Assembly: GCA_031285215.1 (NCBI GenBank)
Contig: JAITWQ010000114.1
Coordinates: 1 to 6,509, forward strand
Length of the DNA: 6,509 nt
From: Syntrophobacterales bacterium
GTDB taxonomy: Bacteria; Desulfobacterota; Syntrophia; Syntrophales; JAAYKM01
Reading direction: 5' to 3'
Below the pieces are notes generated by a model that was given only the letters and a program-made list of their open reading frames with translations, searched no databases and was not told where the DNA came from. Below are positions 6,413-6,509 of this stretch, piece by piece. The number at the start of each line of letters is the position of its first letter. Positions within the stretch are counted from its first letter, which is position 1. The position numbers and the translations under genes were made by a program.

Positions 6413-6487
6413 CTCGTCAATACGGCGGAGTAAATCTTAAATTCTCTTGCGGGCGTCATCGCCGGATGCAAGGCGCAGGGCTTCCTC
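6413..6487 (-). pseudogene. Apparent coding remnant upstream of the long gene's ATG, broken by TAA
   Basis: Reading the same frame as the long gene upstream of its ATG gives DLLRRIDE (6413-6436), a TAA stop at 6437-6439, then EEALRLASGDDARKRI (6440-6487), then another TAA at 6488-6490. Both segments look like helical protein of the same charged character, and DLLRRIDE flows directly into the annotated N-terminus. A single base change in the TAA (to AAA, GAA or CAA) would join them. No ATG or ribosome site lies between the two stops. This suggests a longer ancestral N-terminus lost by a nonsense change, or a sequencing error; chance resemblance is possible because the segment is only 25 codons. 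Confidence 0.4.
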
Positions 6488-6488
6488 T

Positions 6489-6509
6489 TACTTCCTACTT
6501 TCTACTTCT
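6489..6509. repeat. Heptanucleotide tandem repeat TACTTYY at the window edge
   Basis: Three consecutive 7-mers, TACTTCC, TACTTTC and TACTTCT, occupy the last 21 bases; a diverged fourth (TTCCTCT, 6482-6488) may precede them. The array is cut by the window end, so the copy number is unknown. Read on the minus strand, it places stop codons in all three frames just upstream of the long MORN gene. Because seven is not a multiple of three, copy-number change would shift any frame running through it. Confidence 0.65.

Noticed and set aside
6235..6471. A 78-codon minus-strand frame starting at TTG near 6471 as the true first gene
   Set aside because: It overlaps the coiled-coil reading frame out of phase, is very Arg-rich as expected of a shifted Glu/Lys/Arg frame, and has no domain or ribosome site.

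Overview
The window is bacterial: compact genes with Shine-Dalgarno sites, a near-universal bacterial tRNA-modification gene (mnmG), and moderate GC content by eye. The MnmG and hydrolase sequences have a general proteobacterial or deltaproteobacterial (Desulfobacterota-like) flavour, but that is an impression and not a demonstrated placement.

Layout, left to right. Bases 1-243 are a perfect 100-bp inverted repeat around a 43-nt loop, capable of a very long hairpin and containing no credible gene. Bases 244-306 hold short nested palindromes and a strong ribosome binding site for a plus-strand alpha/beta hydrolase (307-924). This gene converges, with 16 nt between the stop codons, on mnmG (941-2851, minus strand). 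A 334-nt non-coding gap (2852-3185) follows, with weak hairpins and no convincing promoter. Beyond it is a minus-strand pair, transcribed right to left: a long charged coiled-coil protein with a C-terminal MORN-repeat domain (3791-6412), then a small protein made almost entirely of MORN repeats (3186-3779). Only 11 nt separate these two, and the second gene's Shine-Dalgarno sequence directly abuts the first gene's stop codon.

The housekeeping part (mnmG, hydrolase) is ordinary. The accessory part is the coiled-coil/MORN pair. The long protein has about 640 residues of predicted coiled coil with a recurring unit of about 32 residues, a short linker, then eight full 23-residue MORN repeats. The partner adds six full repeats and a partial one. 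Neither shows a signal peptide, membrane segment or enzymatic motif, so a cytoplasmic or peripheral structural/scaffold role is the simplest inference, but no function can be assigned.

The 5' end of the long gene is odd. The reading frame upstream of its first ATG still looks like coding sequence but is broken by an in-frame TAA. Further upstream, at the window edge, are heptanucleotide tandem repeats with stops in all three frames. The gene may therefore be an N-terminally truncated version of a longer ancestor.
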